Below are positions 22,217 through 35,815 of a stretch of 64,000 nucleotides of DNA, piece after piece. The DNA is taken from contig CM063244.1 of NCBI GenBank assembly GCA_032158295.1, positions 3,290,510 to 3,354,509 of the forward strand, read 5' to 3'. The DNA comes from Pycnopodia helianthoides (lineage: Eukaryota; Echinodermata; Asteroidea; Forcipulatida; Asteriidae). Position numbers and translations under genes: made by a program. A model generated the notes under the pieces. The model searched no databases and had not been told where the DNA came from. It was given only the letters and a program-made list of their open reading frames with translations. The stretch's first letter is position 1. Every line of letters begins with the position of its first letter.

Positions 22217-22578
22217 TTAAAGGTATTATACAGGATTGGTAGAGCTGACAAAACAGTCGCAGACAGTGTTCATGTTTTGTGTGATTCAACATATGCATGA
22301 ACAAACAAGCCTGTGAAAGTTTGAGCTAAATTGGTCATCGAGGTCATGAGAAAATAGTGAAAAGAGACCTTATGTGTTTTCTGTTTTTTCAAACATTGAG
22401 TTTTTATCACACGTGATAAAAACTAATGTTTTACTCATTTCTCAGAAACGATAGCATTTTAGAAAGAAATATTTTAAGGAACCCTTTCTACCATTACTTA
22501 CTTTAAATCATGTAAGTTATGTGTGAATCTGTGAACATTGTGTTTTTCGATCTTACCAATAGTGTCCAGGGCCTTTAA
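22217..22578 (-). mobile_element. TTAA MITE, family D
   Basis: TTAA flanks both sides. The interior shares CATGAACAAACAAGCCTGTG and AAAGTTTGAGCTAAATTGGTC with the elements at 28660 and 45145, inverted. The right end AATAGTGTCCAGGGCC resembles the family B terminus, so B and D are probably related. Confidence 0.65.
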
Positions 22579-23533
22579 CATTAAAATACATAAACATGTA
22601 TACCTGTTAATCTGAAATCAGAGATTCCAGGGTTTTTACAATTAGGACTATTTTCTTGCTTCCCCCCCCCCCCCCCCGGCGGCTTTGCTGGAAGGGCATT
22701 TATAGTTTTTTTGTTTGTTTAAAAAAATATATGTGCTTTATTTATGAAAAAAAAATACTTGTTCAGTATTTGATGAATTTGACCAGCATTGAACATGTAC
22801 CTTCCCTTGATAAGCAAACTTTGAGCTTGCTTGAATACACTGCTTATAGCGGTTTCATTGGCTTGTATTTAAGACTAGGTCTCAATTTCTTTGAGCTACT
22901 CAGCGGTACTTAAAGCAGAAAAATTTGCTTAAGTGACAAGCGTAATTCACTGTTTAGCAAGAAAATTAGGCAGCCAGCTTGCACCTTGACCTTGGATTTA
23001 CATTGTTCTATCATTAATTTGCTTACAGTAAGCGCTGGAAGGTTAGCATGCTATGAAATGGAACTGTCCTAGTAAGCACAAAATTGGTCATCAAGCAGCT
23101 CGGGATAATCAGGCCCTGAATACTATCAGTGACTACACATCACTGGTTTTGCAAATTAGTCATATTAATTAGTAGGATGACAATTACACCACAAGAGTCT
23201 ACATGTAGATATCAGGTTCAACCCATCCTTAGCAGAACCTTAATCCCTTCATGAATTTGTAGTCTTTCATGTTAATCTATAAAACCAACATGTCACAATT
23301 ACAAATGGAAGTTATTATTAAGATCAATCAAGGCTTGGCGCACAGCTGTACCAACTAGGAAGATAACAGAGATTTATGTACTGGAATCTTGAAATAATCA
23401 AATTAGAAGTCCACCAGGAATTATATAAACCATGAAGGTTTCCTTGACAGTAATTCAATTAAATGTCATGCTGCTGGTTTAGGGCCCCTCACATTGAAAT
23501 GGACACCTGTTTCTGGTTAGGCAGGCCATGTGC

Positions 23534-23913
23534 TTAAAGGCACTGGACACTATTGGTAATTACTCAAAATAATTGTTAGCATAAAAACTTACTTGGTAAC
23601 GAGCAATGGAGAGCTGTTGATATATGAAACATTGTGAGAAACGGCTCCCTCTGAAGTAACGTAGTTTTGAGAAAGAAGTAATTTCTCAGTAAAATATTTG
23701 AATTGATTTTGAGGAAATCGAAAGCAAGCATCTGAAAGCACACAACTTCGTGTGACAACATGGACAAGGGTTTTTTTCTTCCATTATTATCCGCAACTTC
23801 GACGACCAATTGAGTTCAAATTTTCACAGGTTTGTTATTTTGTGCATATGTTGAGATACACAAAGTGAGAAGACTGGTCTTTGACAATTACCAAAGGTGT
23901 CCAGTGTCTTTAA
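23534..23913 (+). mobile_element. TTAA MITE, family B copy 2
   Basis: This is a close match to 1412-1800 with the same termini and TTAA flanks. Confidence 0.85.
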
Positions 23914-24025
23914 GCTTTTTGTAAGTATATTGTGTAGCCTACCGGGCTGGTAACTGTGCGCTTTTACTTGCCCCGTGGAAGTAGACCATTGTCATAAATG
24001 TATCTTTCTGATGTATTAACTCTTT

Positions 24026-24233
24026 TTAACCCTCTTGCTGTCTGACCATTCAATATACCATTCAAGTGGTTTTGAATGATAGATAAACTATGTACCATAT
24101 GATACCATGAAGGTACAGTTAGTTCTGTGCACAGTTGTGCCACGGTACACAACCTCGGCAGTCGAATGGTTTCAAATGGTTGGTCAACTCACTGGAAAAT
24201 GTTGCCAAGAGTCACTGACAGTAAGAGGGTTAA
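24026..24233 (+). mobile_element. TTAA MITE, family M copy 2
   Basis: It begins TTAACCCTCTTGCTGTCTGA and ends CTGACAGTAAGAGGGTTAA. Inside it has GTGGTTTTGAATGATAGATA and CTGTGCACAGTTGTGCCAC. Confidence 0.82.
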
Positions 24234-25640
24234 TTAATCAACCGACCGGCCGCTAGCGACCAGTTTAAATCCCTGCAGAAAAATAGTTGTTAAAAAAAAT
24301 GAAGTTAAATGAACACCTTTAAAAACACTGCCTAAATACATGAATGCAGGACATTTTAGACGGCACTCAATTGCTAGATTTTAGGAATTGTCCTTCCTCT
24401 TATTGCTTTAATTTAGAACATTTCTAACAAATATTTTGCCTTTGAGAAAGACCCTGCTAGGGTTGAAATGAGAAGCCATTAAAAAAATGTGCATTTTTAG
24501 AATAATGTAACATTTTGAAAATTCTTTGAAACAATTATTAGCCCATAGTGGTGGAACTACATACTATACCCGTAGTAGATCCTGTTGATTTGGAACAATG
24601 CAACAATTATTTAGTTGCCTGACTTTTCAACCCTTGCAGAGTCTTTATTTAAGGCTAAAATGACAACCCAAGACACATAAACAGGTATACTGGTGTAACA
24701 AAAGCAGTCAAGTGCAAAGAGATGACAAAGATGAAAGCGCATATAAAATGCAGGGGGATGAACAAAGAGGAGGGTGACAAAAAGGGGGTGGGTTTAGGGG
24801 GAAGGGGCTGGTTTGACCACAAGAGGTAGGGGAACACAAAAGAAAAATTCAGATTAAAATTTAGAATAATGTAACGTTTTGAATATTCTTTGAAAGTATT
24901 AGCCCAAAGTGATTGAACTTTGAAATTCGACCTAAGCCACTCAAGTGCCCATAAACCCGCCAAACAACATCGCAGCGCAACAAAAGAGGTGTCAAAATGC
25001 GCAGAAGATAACTGTGAATCGAATTATTTCATTATTTTTTTTGCATACTATTTGAGGTTCCGATAAATCTGACCATTTGTAAGTGTTAAGATACTTTATT
25101 GGCGCAGTTTACATACATGTAGTAGACCCAGTGGAAGCATTATCAATTTCTCACAGGAATGACAACTTGAAAACAAAGTACCCCCCCCCCCCCACGGAGG
25201 TGATAAACTTGACCAGAAGATGTGGTCTTTGATACAGAGAATGAGGCCTGAAGTCTTGAACCCCTGACTGTCAGGCTACAGTAGGATGACTTCATAGGAC
25301 ATTAACCTTTCCTCTTAGATGTGTCCAATGTACAGTATTAAGTCCCTTGATGCAGATCTCTGTCATCGTAGTTGTAGAATCTGGATTCATTTGCGGGGGT
25401 CCCATGTGTTTCCTCTTGATCTGTGTTCATTTCATGCATTTCTTCCTGTGGGTTGCAACATTCTGGGAAACCAACGTTTGTGAATAGGAGCAACCTAGAA
25501 AGGCTCCTTCTAATTAGGGAAAGCAAGAAACGATGCACACTGATGTGATACTTTAAGGTATAATGTATTTGAATTTACTCCAAAGAACTTACATTCTCTG
25601 TAGGTACATGTATGTGTTTTGAATTTTGTTATTTGGGTTT

Positions 25641-25872
25641 TTAAAACCCTCTTGCTGTCTGACCATTCAATACCATTCACTGTGGTTTTGAATGATAGAT
25701 AAACTATGCCAGCCTGCAATATGATACCACGAGGGAATGCATGTACACAGTACACAGTTAGTTCTGTGCACAGTTGTGCCACCATACACAACCTTGGCAG
25801 TCGAATGGTTTCAAATGGTTGGTCAACTCACTGGAAAATGTTGCCAAGAGTCACTGACAGTAGGAGGGTTAA
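25641..25872 (+). mobile_element. TTAA MITE, family M copy 3
   Basis: It matches 24026-24233 throughout. It directly abuts a LINE fragment at 25873, as copy 1 abuts a LINE tail at 10475. Confidence 0.82.
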
Positions 25873-26105
25873 GTTCCAAATCCCTCAGCGATTGGTCTTT
25901 CTCAATAGCTGGCCCCAAACTTTGGAACGGCATTCCCCTCGGCATCAGGAACTATTACTATTTTTAGGAAGCGTCTGAAACACTTCTTATTCACTACACC
26001 GTAGTTATTTTATTTTTTCTATTCTTGTTCATCGCTTTGATCTCTCTGTAAAAGCACTTTATAAATACCTGCTATTATTATTATTATTATTAGTAGTAGT
26101 AGTAG
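25873..26105 (+). mobile_element. LINE 3' end (ORF C-terminus), 5'-truncated
   Basis: It encodes FSIAGPKLWNGIPLGIR and, after a frame change, FRKRLKHFLFTTP, the C-terminal hallmark of CR1/L2-like LINEs. TTGATCTCTCTGTAAAAGCA, a TATAAATACCTGC tail and (TTA)n then (GTA)n follow. Confidence 0.72.
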
Positions 26106-28332
26106 TAGTAGTATACTGTATGTAAAACACAAAGCAAGGATCTCCTTTGAAGATTTCTTTAAAAAATGCAAAAAGCCTTTAGTCGAGTAATTAGGTGACA
26201 CTGTTTTATGGATATGGGGATAATGTGATTTTTCTATAGTTTTTTTTTACACTTTTGAACCAATCCATCCAATAACAGTATTATGCAAACCATATTCATG
26301 AATTCCACTCGTCATATTGATATCATGTCTGTCGGAGATATGAGGTAAGGTAGAATTTGAAAATGAGATTGCCATATTTGGTTCCAATTGAAAAGTGGAA
26401 TTCTTGTATTTATTTGTGTAAATGAAAGATACACGTAAAATAGGAGGCCAAAATCAGAACATGGTCTTTCTTCCTAACTGTAACACTATGTCGTATAAAG
26501 ACTTTGCAAGTCTTGTGTATATTCTAACTTGGAGGAACCTTCGGGTCTTAATTTTGGACTTAACCAACTTGCAGGCTTGTAGAGTCCATTGGAAATAAGC
26601 TGGCTGACTGTGGCTAGATGAGATTAAAGAGGTTGGGCCACGCTAGAGGTCACTCTTAAAAAAATTTTTTTACATTCCTAAATACACCTATATCTACCAA
26701 GAAAACACTGTGACAGAGTTATAGAATGGATGGGTATTCGTTTACAACGCAGTTTCCAAGCCTCTTTTCACCCCCGCCTTCAGGCAAAATCGGAACAACA
26801 GCAGTCGGTGCGAGAAAGCTGTCTCCAAAAATTCAAAAGAATAGTGACGTCGCAGTACGTACCCCTCTGTCAATTGGCTGTTTACTGAGCATTGCTCAGT
26901 ACAGACCATCCGGGCATTCAGTACGTATAGTGACGTCGTGTTTGTTTGCTGCCCTCATTTACGGGATTTTGATAAAATAATTTAGGCGGCAGGCTAGTGA
27001 ACGGAGTAAAAACTCCCTGCAAATATCACTTCTTTTGTTAATGTAATGTTACAAAACATGCAACAAATGATTGAAAGCAGGATACTAAAAAATAACGTCA
27101 ACTTCAATCACCATGCCCATCCTCTTTAATGATATCGCTAGTGTGGCTAGGGCATGTGGATAGACAATCCTCATCATCAGTTATTCACTGCGGGCATTGG
27201 TTTATCTCTTTGGTATCTCTTTCTACTGCTTTGCTAATGGTCAAAGCAATGTCTCCTCATTCTTATACTACATCTAGATACACGATGAGTGACTTTTATT
27301 GGAAAAAATCTGAGCGTTGCTCCAATCGAGTTGATACCCATGTACTGTTGGTGTGAGTGAAGGACCTTCATGTACTAAGAATCTCTTCTATAATTGGTAC
27401 ATGCAAGGTTTTCTGATCTGCTCTGATAACAATAAACACAGTTGGATGCCTCGTAAAGGCAGATATTCATAAGTTTTCATGCTGTTTTTACATGTACAGT
27501 AATTGGTTTGATTTAATTACGAGCACATGATAAAAGTATTATTAGAAAAGCAAGCTTAGTTCATAATGTCACTAGTCGGTGATTTACATCTAAGTTAAAA
27601 TGGATGTTGCCAGTACGACCAAACATCTGGCTGACGGTTGAGCAGCTCACTGCTCTGTCTCCATTTCCCATGGATTGTTTATTTTCATTACGGTTTCTCT
27701 GGGGCAAGGATATCAGAACAAATTTGACGTTTATTGTCTGACATTTCCATCATATGAAAGATGACATTATTAGAGAGCCATGTTTACTCCTGATATACAC
27801 AGAATTCCAGGCATGTGTAAAAAACAAGATTCCTGTCTGTGCTTTTCAAGCCCCTTCACCGCGCTGCATTTTTATGTAGTCTCAAAATACCCACGGAAAT
27901 GAACTCTCTGTCGGCTTAAACTTTCAAGATAATCAATAGTGTAGTTTCCTCAGATAAATCTCTCAGGTTGAGACATAGCTTGTCTTTTCTCCTGCGCCAA
28001 AATGCCTCCTTGAAATGCCAGAGACTCCTGAATGACGTACATTGCTTCAGTAAACACATGGGCTTTGGCCTATAAAATAAGCGCTTGTTTCCTGTGTGCT
28101 CCTGTAGGGTAGCTTGATACAGCCCCTCGGGTTATGAAGTTTCACCCTCATTTTGACAGAGTGGACGAGTGATGGTGGCCTGGAAAGAGGGAAGGGGCAG
28201 GGGGGAGGGGGGGGGTTCTCTCTGAACAACCACAGAATTTAGATACATTGCAAGGAAGACGAAGTTCACAAAGGAAGAAGAACCTAGCATTCTGGAGCAG
28301 TATTCGGTCTGATAACCTACATTATGGGAATA

Positions 28333-28465
28333 TTTAGTAATGGCTCCTTATTCACACATTACAATGGCTCCTTATTCACACTTTTCAATGGCTCCTTATT
28401 CGCACTTTTCAATGGCTCCTTATTCACACTCTACAATGGCTCATTATTCACACATTACAATGATT
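28333..28465 (+). repeat. 24-bp tandem repeat, about 5-6 copies
   Basis: The unit is close to AATGGCTCCTTATTCACACT plus TTTC or TTAC. It is open in one frame as NGSLFTLF-type repeats but lies inside intron 5 with no splice context. Confidence 0.85.
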
Positions 28466-28659
28466 ACAACAGCCATCTGAATGAAACTTCAACAAATGTT
28501 GAATGTTCACAGATTATTCACTGACTTACCTTGTAAATCCTTATAAGGTGCTACATAAAATAATGGGTCTCGTAATTTAAAAATCTGTCTTAAAAAACAA
28601 TAATAAGAAGCATTTTGATAAAGTGCTATAAAAAATTAGTTATTATTATTATATTATTG

Positions 28660-29207
28660 TTTACACATAAGTTACGTGATATTAAGATGGTCACGGTGGG
28701 AAACTTCCCTTGAAATGTTTTTGCTATACATGTAGCTTTTGAGAAATGAGTAAAACAATTAGTTTTGATCCCAAATTCAAAAGCCCCAAAGCCCCTAGTA
28801 AAGTCCAGTGTTTGAAAACAGTGTTAAAAAGGTGATGGTGTTTTTCACTATTTTTCTTGTGTCTCTGATGACCGATTGAGTTCAAACTTTCACAGGTTTG
28901 TTATTTCATTCATGGGTTGAGTCACTCAAAGTGCAGATACTGGTCTTTGACAATAGACCCTTCCCATGAAATATGTAAATTGAACATCGCGCGTGCGCAC
29001 TCTCCCTACTGGTTGGCAAAATGAGTGAACATCGCTCCTTTTTGTATTGGACTTGACTGATGGTGGCGTGACGCACACGCGTTTTTGTGCGTCTGCCTGG
29101 TGCACAGCTCTATGGCGTTTGCCAACCAATAGTGTCTGTACGCATGCGTGAATGTAATTTACATATTTCATGGGAAGGGTCTATTGCCAATAATGTTCCT
29201 GGGGTCG
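28660..29207 (+). mobile_element. Family D MITE interrupted by a TA-flanked element
   Basis: The family D body (CACTATTTTTCTTGTG, GAGTTCAAACTTTCACAGG, CTGGTCTTTGACAA) stops at 28953 and a remnant resumes at 29184 (TTGCCAATAATGTTCCT). The insert at 28954-29183 has its own termini. A foldback element follows at 29209. Confidence 0.55.
28954..29183 (+). mobile_element. Foldback MITE with TIR TAGACCCTTCCCATGAAATA
   Basis: The left end TAGACCCTTCCCATGAAATA and right end TATTTCATGGGAAGGGTCTA are exact inverses. The symmetry continues inward (TGTAAATT / AATTTACA and CGCGTGCG / CGCATGCG). TA at both ends suggests a TA target-site duplication as in Tc1/mariner-type insertions. Confidence 0.85.
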
Positions 29208-29208
29208 A

Positions 29209-29392
29209 TTTCACAAAACTCTTCCTAACTTAGGACTAGTCCTAGGCAATGCTAAGAGATAGGACTAGTCCTAAGTTAGGACCTGTACTTAGGACTAGTC
29301 CTATCTCTTAGCATTGCCTAGGACTAGTCTATCTCTTAGCATTGCCTAGGACTAGTCCTAAGTTAGGAAGAGTTTTGTGAAATCGACCCCAG
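29209..29392 (+). mobile_element. Palindromic foldback element, family J copy 1
   Basis: The outer arms CTGGGGTCGATTTCACAAAA and its inverse enclose repeated CTTAGGACTAGTCCTA palindromes and GGCAATGCTAAGAGATA blocks in both directions. A second, shorter copy is at 57748-57904. Confidence 0.88.
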
Positions 29393-30400
29393 GGAACACA
29401 AAATACTGCAGTGTAGCTACACCTTGACAAAGGTCTCTGCTACCAGACACAGGGAATACATTATCTTTGATAGAAACAGCTGACTTCTAATTAAGATACC
29501 CTCTGGCTATTAGTCTGGCTACTTAATGGAGCACCTTGTTTATTATTAAGAATAATAATATAGACATTAGACTGATGATGGATATAAAATGTATAGAGAG
29601 ATAAGGAGTACTTCAGGGCAGTCCAATACACCGATCCATTTATTTTTTTTACATACTGTACATGTCAGTGGTATTCAGGTATGAGGATCGTCCGGTTTAA
29701 CACAAGATTGGTGGGAAGTCATTGACGCATTGACCTATGACCTGGGAGAAACTTCGTGCAATGTGTGTATGGTCGAGTTCGATGCACATGTGTGTGGAGA
29801 AACGATGACAATTGCATTTACTGTTAAGTCTCACAATTTTCTGTGAGCTCTTTAAGATGAGATACGTCAAGCATTTTTATTGTTTCATCATTGTTCTTTG
29901 AGTATTTTCTTCCTATTAACTCGACCCCGGTCCCACTACCACCTTGGGGGTTCTCTGAGTGCGGCGCTGACGCCTGGGTCACCTTGCCCCAATTTCCGGA
30001 CATTGCCCAAAATCCGGACATGCATTTTAGCGTTAGATTTTTTTTGATTGTTTTTCGTACAAAATGGATTTCCGGCTTTTTCGTCATCGCAGATTCTCAT
30101 GCCTGGGTATTAGATATGAAGGCCGTTTGGGTCACAGTTGTCTTATATTAAATTAACTTTTTTATTTCCCTTTTATATTTCCCTTGTACATGCCACTGAC
30201 TTTTGTTTTTTTTCGTAAGTTTGTACTGTCGCTGTTTCTGTCATGTTTTATTGATGATAATAATTTTCAACAAATTAAAACAACAATGTGCTGAAATATT
30301 TGTGTATTTCCAAAACCATGAGAACATTTGTTTGCGCAGGTTCACCAGTTCATTAATGGCTTTGCATTGTTGTGTCACTCAAGAACTGCCGTTAAGTTAA

Positions 30401-30584
30401 GCTCGGTTCATACTTCCTGCGAATGCAAATGCAAAGTGAATTTTGACGTCGCAGGGCTGGGTTTTTTTCGCTGCAATTTTTTTGCAGGAGTTGAGCACAT
30501 CTCAATTGTTGCGAATTGTTCGTCGTGAATGTGTGACGTCAAAATTTGTTTCGCATTCACATTCGCAGGAAGTATGAACCGGGC
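30401..30584 (+). mobile_element. Foldback MITE with TIR CGGTTCATACTTCCTGCGAA
   Basis: The left arm GCTCGGTTCATACTTCCTGC pairs with GCAGGAAGTATGAACCGGGC at the right. Inside, TGACGTC and CGTCGTG blocks are also inverted. Confidence 0.8.
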
Positions 30585-31179
30585 ATGTGCGGCTTAACAG
30601 CCCGCTTGCTCTATATGCAACATTTATGAAAATAGAAACTAACTAAGCATGCTAAGAGCCACTTCATAAGCAGGAAATAGTCTGCTAATACTTTACCATG
30701 TTTACAGACTTTATGAAAATGGCCCCAGCTTGCAACTTATGTCATACATGTACAGTTTCATGTCACATGATAATGTCATTTGACAAAACAATATGTATGA
30801 GAATTCCTGCAAGACAGCTCTTTTCACTGTTTTCTTTCAAATGTTGGTAGGAGTTTAGGCGATACTCCTGTTTCAAGATGTATTTTTTTAGGACAAGATG
30901 CTTGCAAGCAATTTATTGTACAGGTCTGGCCAGAAACTCTCAATCTTGAAAAAATTGTTTAAATAATTAATTTGAGAGTTGAAGCCTTTGGCATGTTGCT
31001 GGCAAGTATCACATGATTTCCCAACAAGAATTAGAAGATACATTTTAAGCTGAAGTATCTTCAAGTAATGATTTGAAAATATAAGAATTACATATTTCAT
31101 CAAAATGATTCCATCAAAATGTATGTGGTAAACCTCTGCGATGCCATTTATTGTTGTCTTCGGACGCCGTACAGTACAG

Positions 31180-31590
31180 CAGCGTGCTGTACACTGGGAA
31201 AACGTGTACACCTCCTTAAAAATGTTGATTTCATACTTTTTTTTCCGAAGCTATTAACCTTTTTCAGACGTTGTAGAGATAGTATGGCAGAAAAATTATT
31301 TGTAAAGAAAAAAGGTTTTCAATTATGTCAATTAATATGTTTTCAACTGCAAAACCGTAAATTTTTTTGTACACTGCCCCATTTAGAAAGTGTTTTATAA
31401 CTGGGGGTTCGGAGTCCGTGGGTCATACTGCCTGAAGGGTCATAGGTCATGTCAATCCGGCCTGTCTGAGGATAGAACTTAGAGGGTTTCACCTGATTTT
31501 GCTAAAAAATGAACGAGTAATGAATGAAAATGTGTTTTTGGTCTATTGGTTGCAGACCTGTAGGCCTCCGGAGGGTTTGGGATGTTTTTT
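31180..31590 (+). repeat. Dispersed repeat V copy 1
   Basis: GTTTTATAACTGGGGGTTCGG, CGGCCTGTCTGAGGATAGAA and TAAAAAATGAACGAGTAATG recur in the same order at 35545-35815. The class is unknown and no terminal repeats are clear. Confidence 0.7.
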
Positions 31591-33503
31591 TTCCTGTCAT
31601 ATTACAATGGATCCCTAAGGGTTAGGGGTTGAAAACCAATCCCATGGATTGGTTTTTCTAAAATAAATCAAGCAACTGTGACCCAAAAAATAGTGACACA
31701 AATGTGTTTTTCCTTTCTTGCCTGTTGAAATGAATTGAAAGTAGTTGTAGATGTGTAAATGACAGTCACTGTATTACTGACCCCTGGGAAATGTGGTGAT
31801 TGCCGTCTGTGCTCATTGGAACTATCTGTCAATTTGCCTCCACCATTAGGAGCCGTCTAGCAAATGGCATAGATGGTTCACAACCTGGAACACTCCACTT
31901 CTAACTCTGCTTGTTAATATTCCTTGATGTTCCGAGCCACTAGCCAATCATGTGCGAACATTGTAGGCAGATCAAGCAAACAGAAAAATAAAGCAGAATG
32001 GAGTTAAAACCCTGTGTGACGCCATCGCGCACTTATTGAGTGTCAGTTTTTACTTTAAAAATTGGTACTCCGCCATTATTATTTTTTTGTATCTAAAAAA
32101 TTCCAAGTAGCCAAATAGCATGCCAATTGTCTTATTACCATCAGGGTTTTTTTTTTTCACTGAAAAAATCCATCAATGACCAGCTCTCGCGGAATTCCCA
32201 TAGGAGTTGTCAAATGCGCCCAAGAGGATTGCGACCTAGAACGAACAGGACGTGCTCAGTGTGTCACCGCTTCACATGTAAGGATCACAGCATTAGCAGT
32301 TTGCTTGAATTGATTTTATTTAGTCAAAAGGGTCTATATCTAATGCTTTTTTAAAGTGATTGGGTTCTCCACGAAAATGTATTGCACGATGAGACACTCA
32401 GGAAGTCAGCGATGGTGAGAATCTTTTTTGATGGTGTCACGCAGAGTTTTAAACTATCTTGTCAGCCTTTTGGCTGCCAATGGGTTCTGTGAGTGGTCAA
32501 TGCATCAACATTAGGTTGTTGTCAGGTCAAGCAGGGCCTTTGGTGATGCACCTGGTGCTCAGAGCCTCTCCACAGAATCCCCTTCTCCTACATCGACTGT
32601 ATAGTGGAAAGTAACATAAATGCACAAAATCAATCGGCATTCAGCACAAGTCGGTCTGATTGTAGGAAAAAAACATCCTCATCCCCAGGGCTCTTTGGCA
32701 GTCAAGATGAATTGATGAGTCTGGAACGGGAGTTAGAAGGACAATCAACAATCAGTGATGGGCAAAACAACATCACCTTCCAAGAGTTATCCCATCTGTT
32801 TCTTTGTGACCATGGATTTTTGAAATTACAAATAACAATGATCAAATGTTTCTGTAATACAAACACAATTCCCGTCCATCATGTAGTCACCAGGTACACA
32901 TACTTCTGGTTATTATTCTCTCCACATTCAAATAAAACAACAACAAAAAAACCTAGAAAATTAAATAAATGCTTCAAATTAATAAAAGTGGTAAAACATG
33001 AAGAGGAATAATACAAACCCCTGTAACAAAACAGAGAGGTTCAGTCTGTCAATTATGTAAAACACATACAATACCAGGGCTCGAACTTTACACTGGACCG
33101 CTGGCCCGAGGCCAGTGGTTTTTTGCATCGGGCCAGTAAACTCATGTCCGGACAAGTCCGGCGGTCTTGTGTTTGTGTTCAAATGTTGACTTTCAGTCTG
33201 ATAAATACGATTCTGTTGATTATCAAAGACTACATGTACTTACCCATAATATACAAAAGAGATAAATCTTCTCTTAGTGCTTTTTCTAATTCAAACAGTT
33301 TAACTATTTAAAACCTGTGTAGGCATTTTTTCTTCTCACTTCAATTCTGGTCTTGTACTCAAAATTCCGGTCCAGTAAATATTTTGAGCTACAAGCCCTG
33401 CGGTCTAGTGGGTTTTCCCCCCAAATTCTAGCCCTGATATACAAAGAGTCTAGGCAATCACAATGTTCAAAATGAGGTAAGGACAATTCAATGATGAGAC
33501 ATC

Positions 33504-33897
33504 TTAAAGGAACATTACAGAATTGGTAAGAAAAGAACTTGTAAAATATACTTTTTGATCACAGATTTACATAAAACTTACACGGTCTAATGATGATGAT
33601 AGTAGAAAACATCCCTTGAAATATTTCTGTCTGAAATGCCATATTTGATGAGAAATGAATAAACTAAATTTCCGATTGGAGTTTATTGCTCAGTGAGCAT
33701 TTTATTCATTTGTTGAATCTATATGATTTCATGCAAATGTGTAATCGGTGTTTCACTATTTTCTCGTGACCCAGATGGCCGATTGATCTCAAACTTTTAC
33801 AGGTTTGTCAGTTTATGTATATGGTGGATTACATAAAGTGCTTACACTGTCAGCAACTGTTTTGTTAGCAAAAACCAATTCTGTAATGTTCCTTTAA
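33504..33897 (+). mobile_element. TTAA MITE, family A copy 4
   Basis: This is a full-length copy with intact inverted ends and TTAA on both sides. Confidence 0.88.
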
Positions 33898-34624
33898 CAC
33901 CAGGCTTTCTTCTATCTTACACAGTTAAATTATTCAAAATTTACCCAGTCAGTTTCCCTTGTGGTTTATTGCTTGAGAGTTAAATTAAATGTAACTTTGT
34001 TATTTTAATTGACTGACTGTTTGAATCCAAATTCAGGAACATCCCCCGTTCTTGTGTTTTGGGGGGTGACAACAATGCTATATAAAACACAATTATTACT
34101 ATTCAACATCAGATAGAGCAAAATAATAATTAATAATTACTTGTACAACATGTTGCCTCTCTTTCACTTTATTGGAAAAAGAAACTATATTTTGAAATGT
34201 AAATTGCTATGCTTGTTTTCCTGAGGCACAAACAACGTTTATCTTTATAGTTATTCATGTAAATACTGTTTTTTTTTAAAGGCATTGTGTAATTTACAAA
34301 ATGTCAATGAACACAGGGGCCTACTTTGTCTGAAACCAATCAATCAACGTGGGCAATCATTTCAAATATTAATGGGTGCAGTGTTTAATGGATGCTTTCA
34401 TTAAGTGTGTTTCATCTTCTAGTGTTTGACAATTTTGAGCTTGGATTAGTGTAGTGTAGGTATGCATGTATTTTAGGTGCATTTGCAGCACATAGGGACT
34501 GTTAAATGGCTGATGAACGTACATGTGTCAGTATTGGTCGTACTTGATGTTGGTTTATTTGCATTCGATTCGTGGCCCACAGGCCTTATTACTAGAATGG
34601 TACAATAATTAATCAAAAAATTAT

Positions 34625-34937
34625 CAGGGTTCTGCCAAGGATTTCTTTAGTGGTGGAAAAATGTGTCCCTGGGATTAGTTACACAGTAGATCATATAAAT
34701 ATACTCAAATCAAAAAAGTACTCAAAATTAATGGCTTCTGATACCATTTTTTACTGGTAAATACCCAATTTTGCACTTCATTGAAAACCTTTGAGAGGAA
34801 ATTGCAAACTTGTGTAATTTAAAAATGTTGGAAAATGTGTGGTGATCGGAAACAGATAAAATTCTGCCAGTGGTGGTTGGGGAATCCTGAGTGCCGGGCG
34901 GGTTTTCCCGGCACCGACCACTGTGGGCAGAACCCTG
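34625..34937 (+). mobile_element. MITE family G copy 3
   Basis: It starts CAGGGTTCTGCC and ends CTGTGGGCAGAACCCTG. The interior matches the copy at 21516-21840 with small deletions. Confidence 0.85.
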
Positions 34938-35544
34938 CACATAAAAACTGGTACCTGCAAAACACTAAAACATTGCAGCGTGTGATACTAGTCCCCATGA
35001 CAACCGAAGAGAGTATGAACAGATGATTATAAGTTGATTTAGTTCTGTCTTCTATTGCTGTTTTCTGTCCATTTCCTAATTCATTCAAGGTTTTCAGACA
35101 ACAATTATTTAAATTCAATAATCTGTCGAGTAAATCTTCACAAGAGCAGTAAAAAAAAAAACAACATTATGTGCTGTTTTCATATCACTGTAATGCAAGG
35201 AATTCTTGTTTTGCTTCTCAGTTTATGTGAACCAGGCTTTATGCCAGAAATCCATGCATTCATTGTGTGTGTGATATGGAGTGCACAATCCTTTGAAATT
35301 GAAATTCACACCAAGCAATATGAACATAATGTTTATGGATAATGCTCTACGCAAAATGGATACATGTACATGGCATTAAGTGCATTGCTTGGCGTGTATT
35401 TATATTTTCACATTTTGCGCATAATGCATGATGGACACATGGATTTCTGGCCTTACTCGTCACCCACATTGTTAACTTAAAACCCTGCGATGCCCCACCC
35501 CTGTTGGATATACACGAGTGCCATGGGTTACTAGAGCGTGCAGT

Positions 35545-35815
35545 ACGTTGGGAAAACTTGTATACCTCCTTTCGATGTTGATTTCATACTTTTAAATAAT
35601 AATAATAATTTTTTTAATTTTTACACTGCCCTATATAAAAAGTGTTTTTATAACTGGGGGTTCGGAGTCCTAAAGGGTCATAGGCCGTGTCAATTTGGCC
35701 TGTCTGAGGATAGAACTTCAAGGGTTCCACCTGTTTTTGCTAAAAACTGAACGAGTAATTAACTAAAATGTGTTTCCGGTCTACTGGCTGCAGGCCGGTA
35801 GGCCATTGGAGGGTA
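35545..35815 (+). repeat. Dispersed repeat V copy 2
   Basis: It matches 31180-31590 in order and orientation, with an internal (AAT)n tract and small indels. Confidence 0.7.

Noticed and set aside
28333..28524. Short repeat protein (NGSLFTLF repeats)
   Set aside because: It is a 24-bp tandem repeat within intron 5; no splice sites or start context support translation.
32604..33011. Plus-strand ORF of 135 codons
   Set aside because: No motif recognised and no flanking exon signals; the end is low-complexity lysine/asparagine-rich. Could be chance; only expression data would change this.
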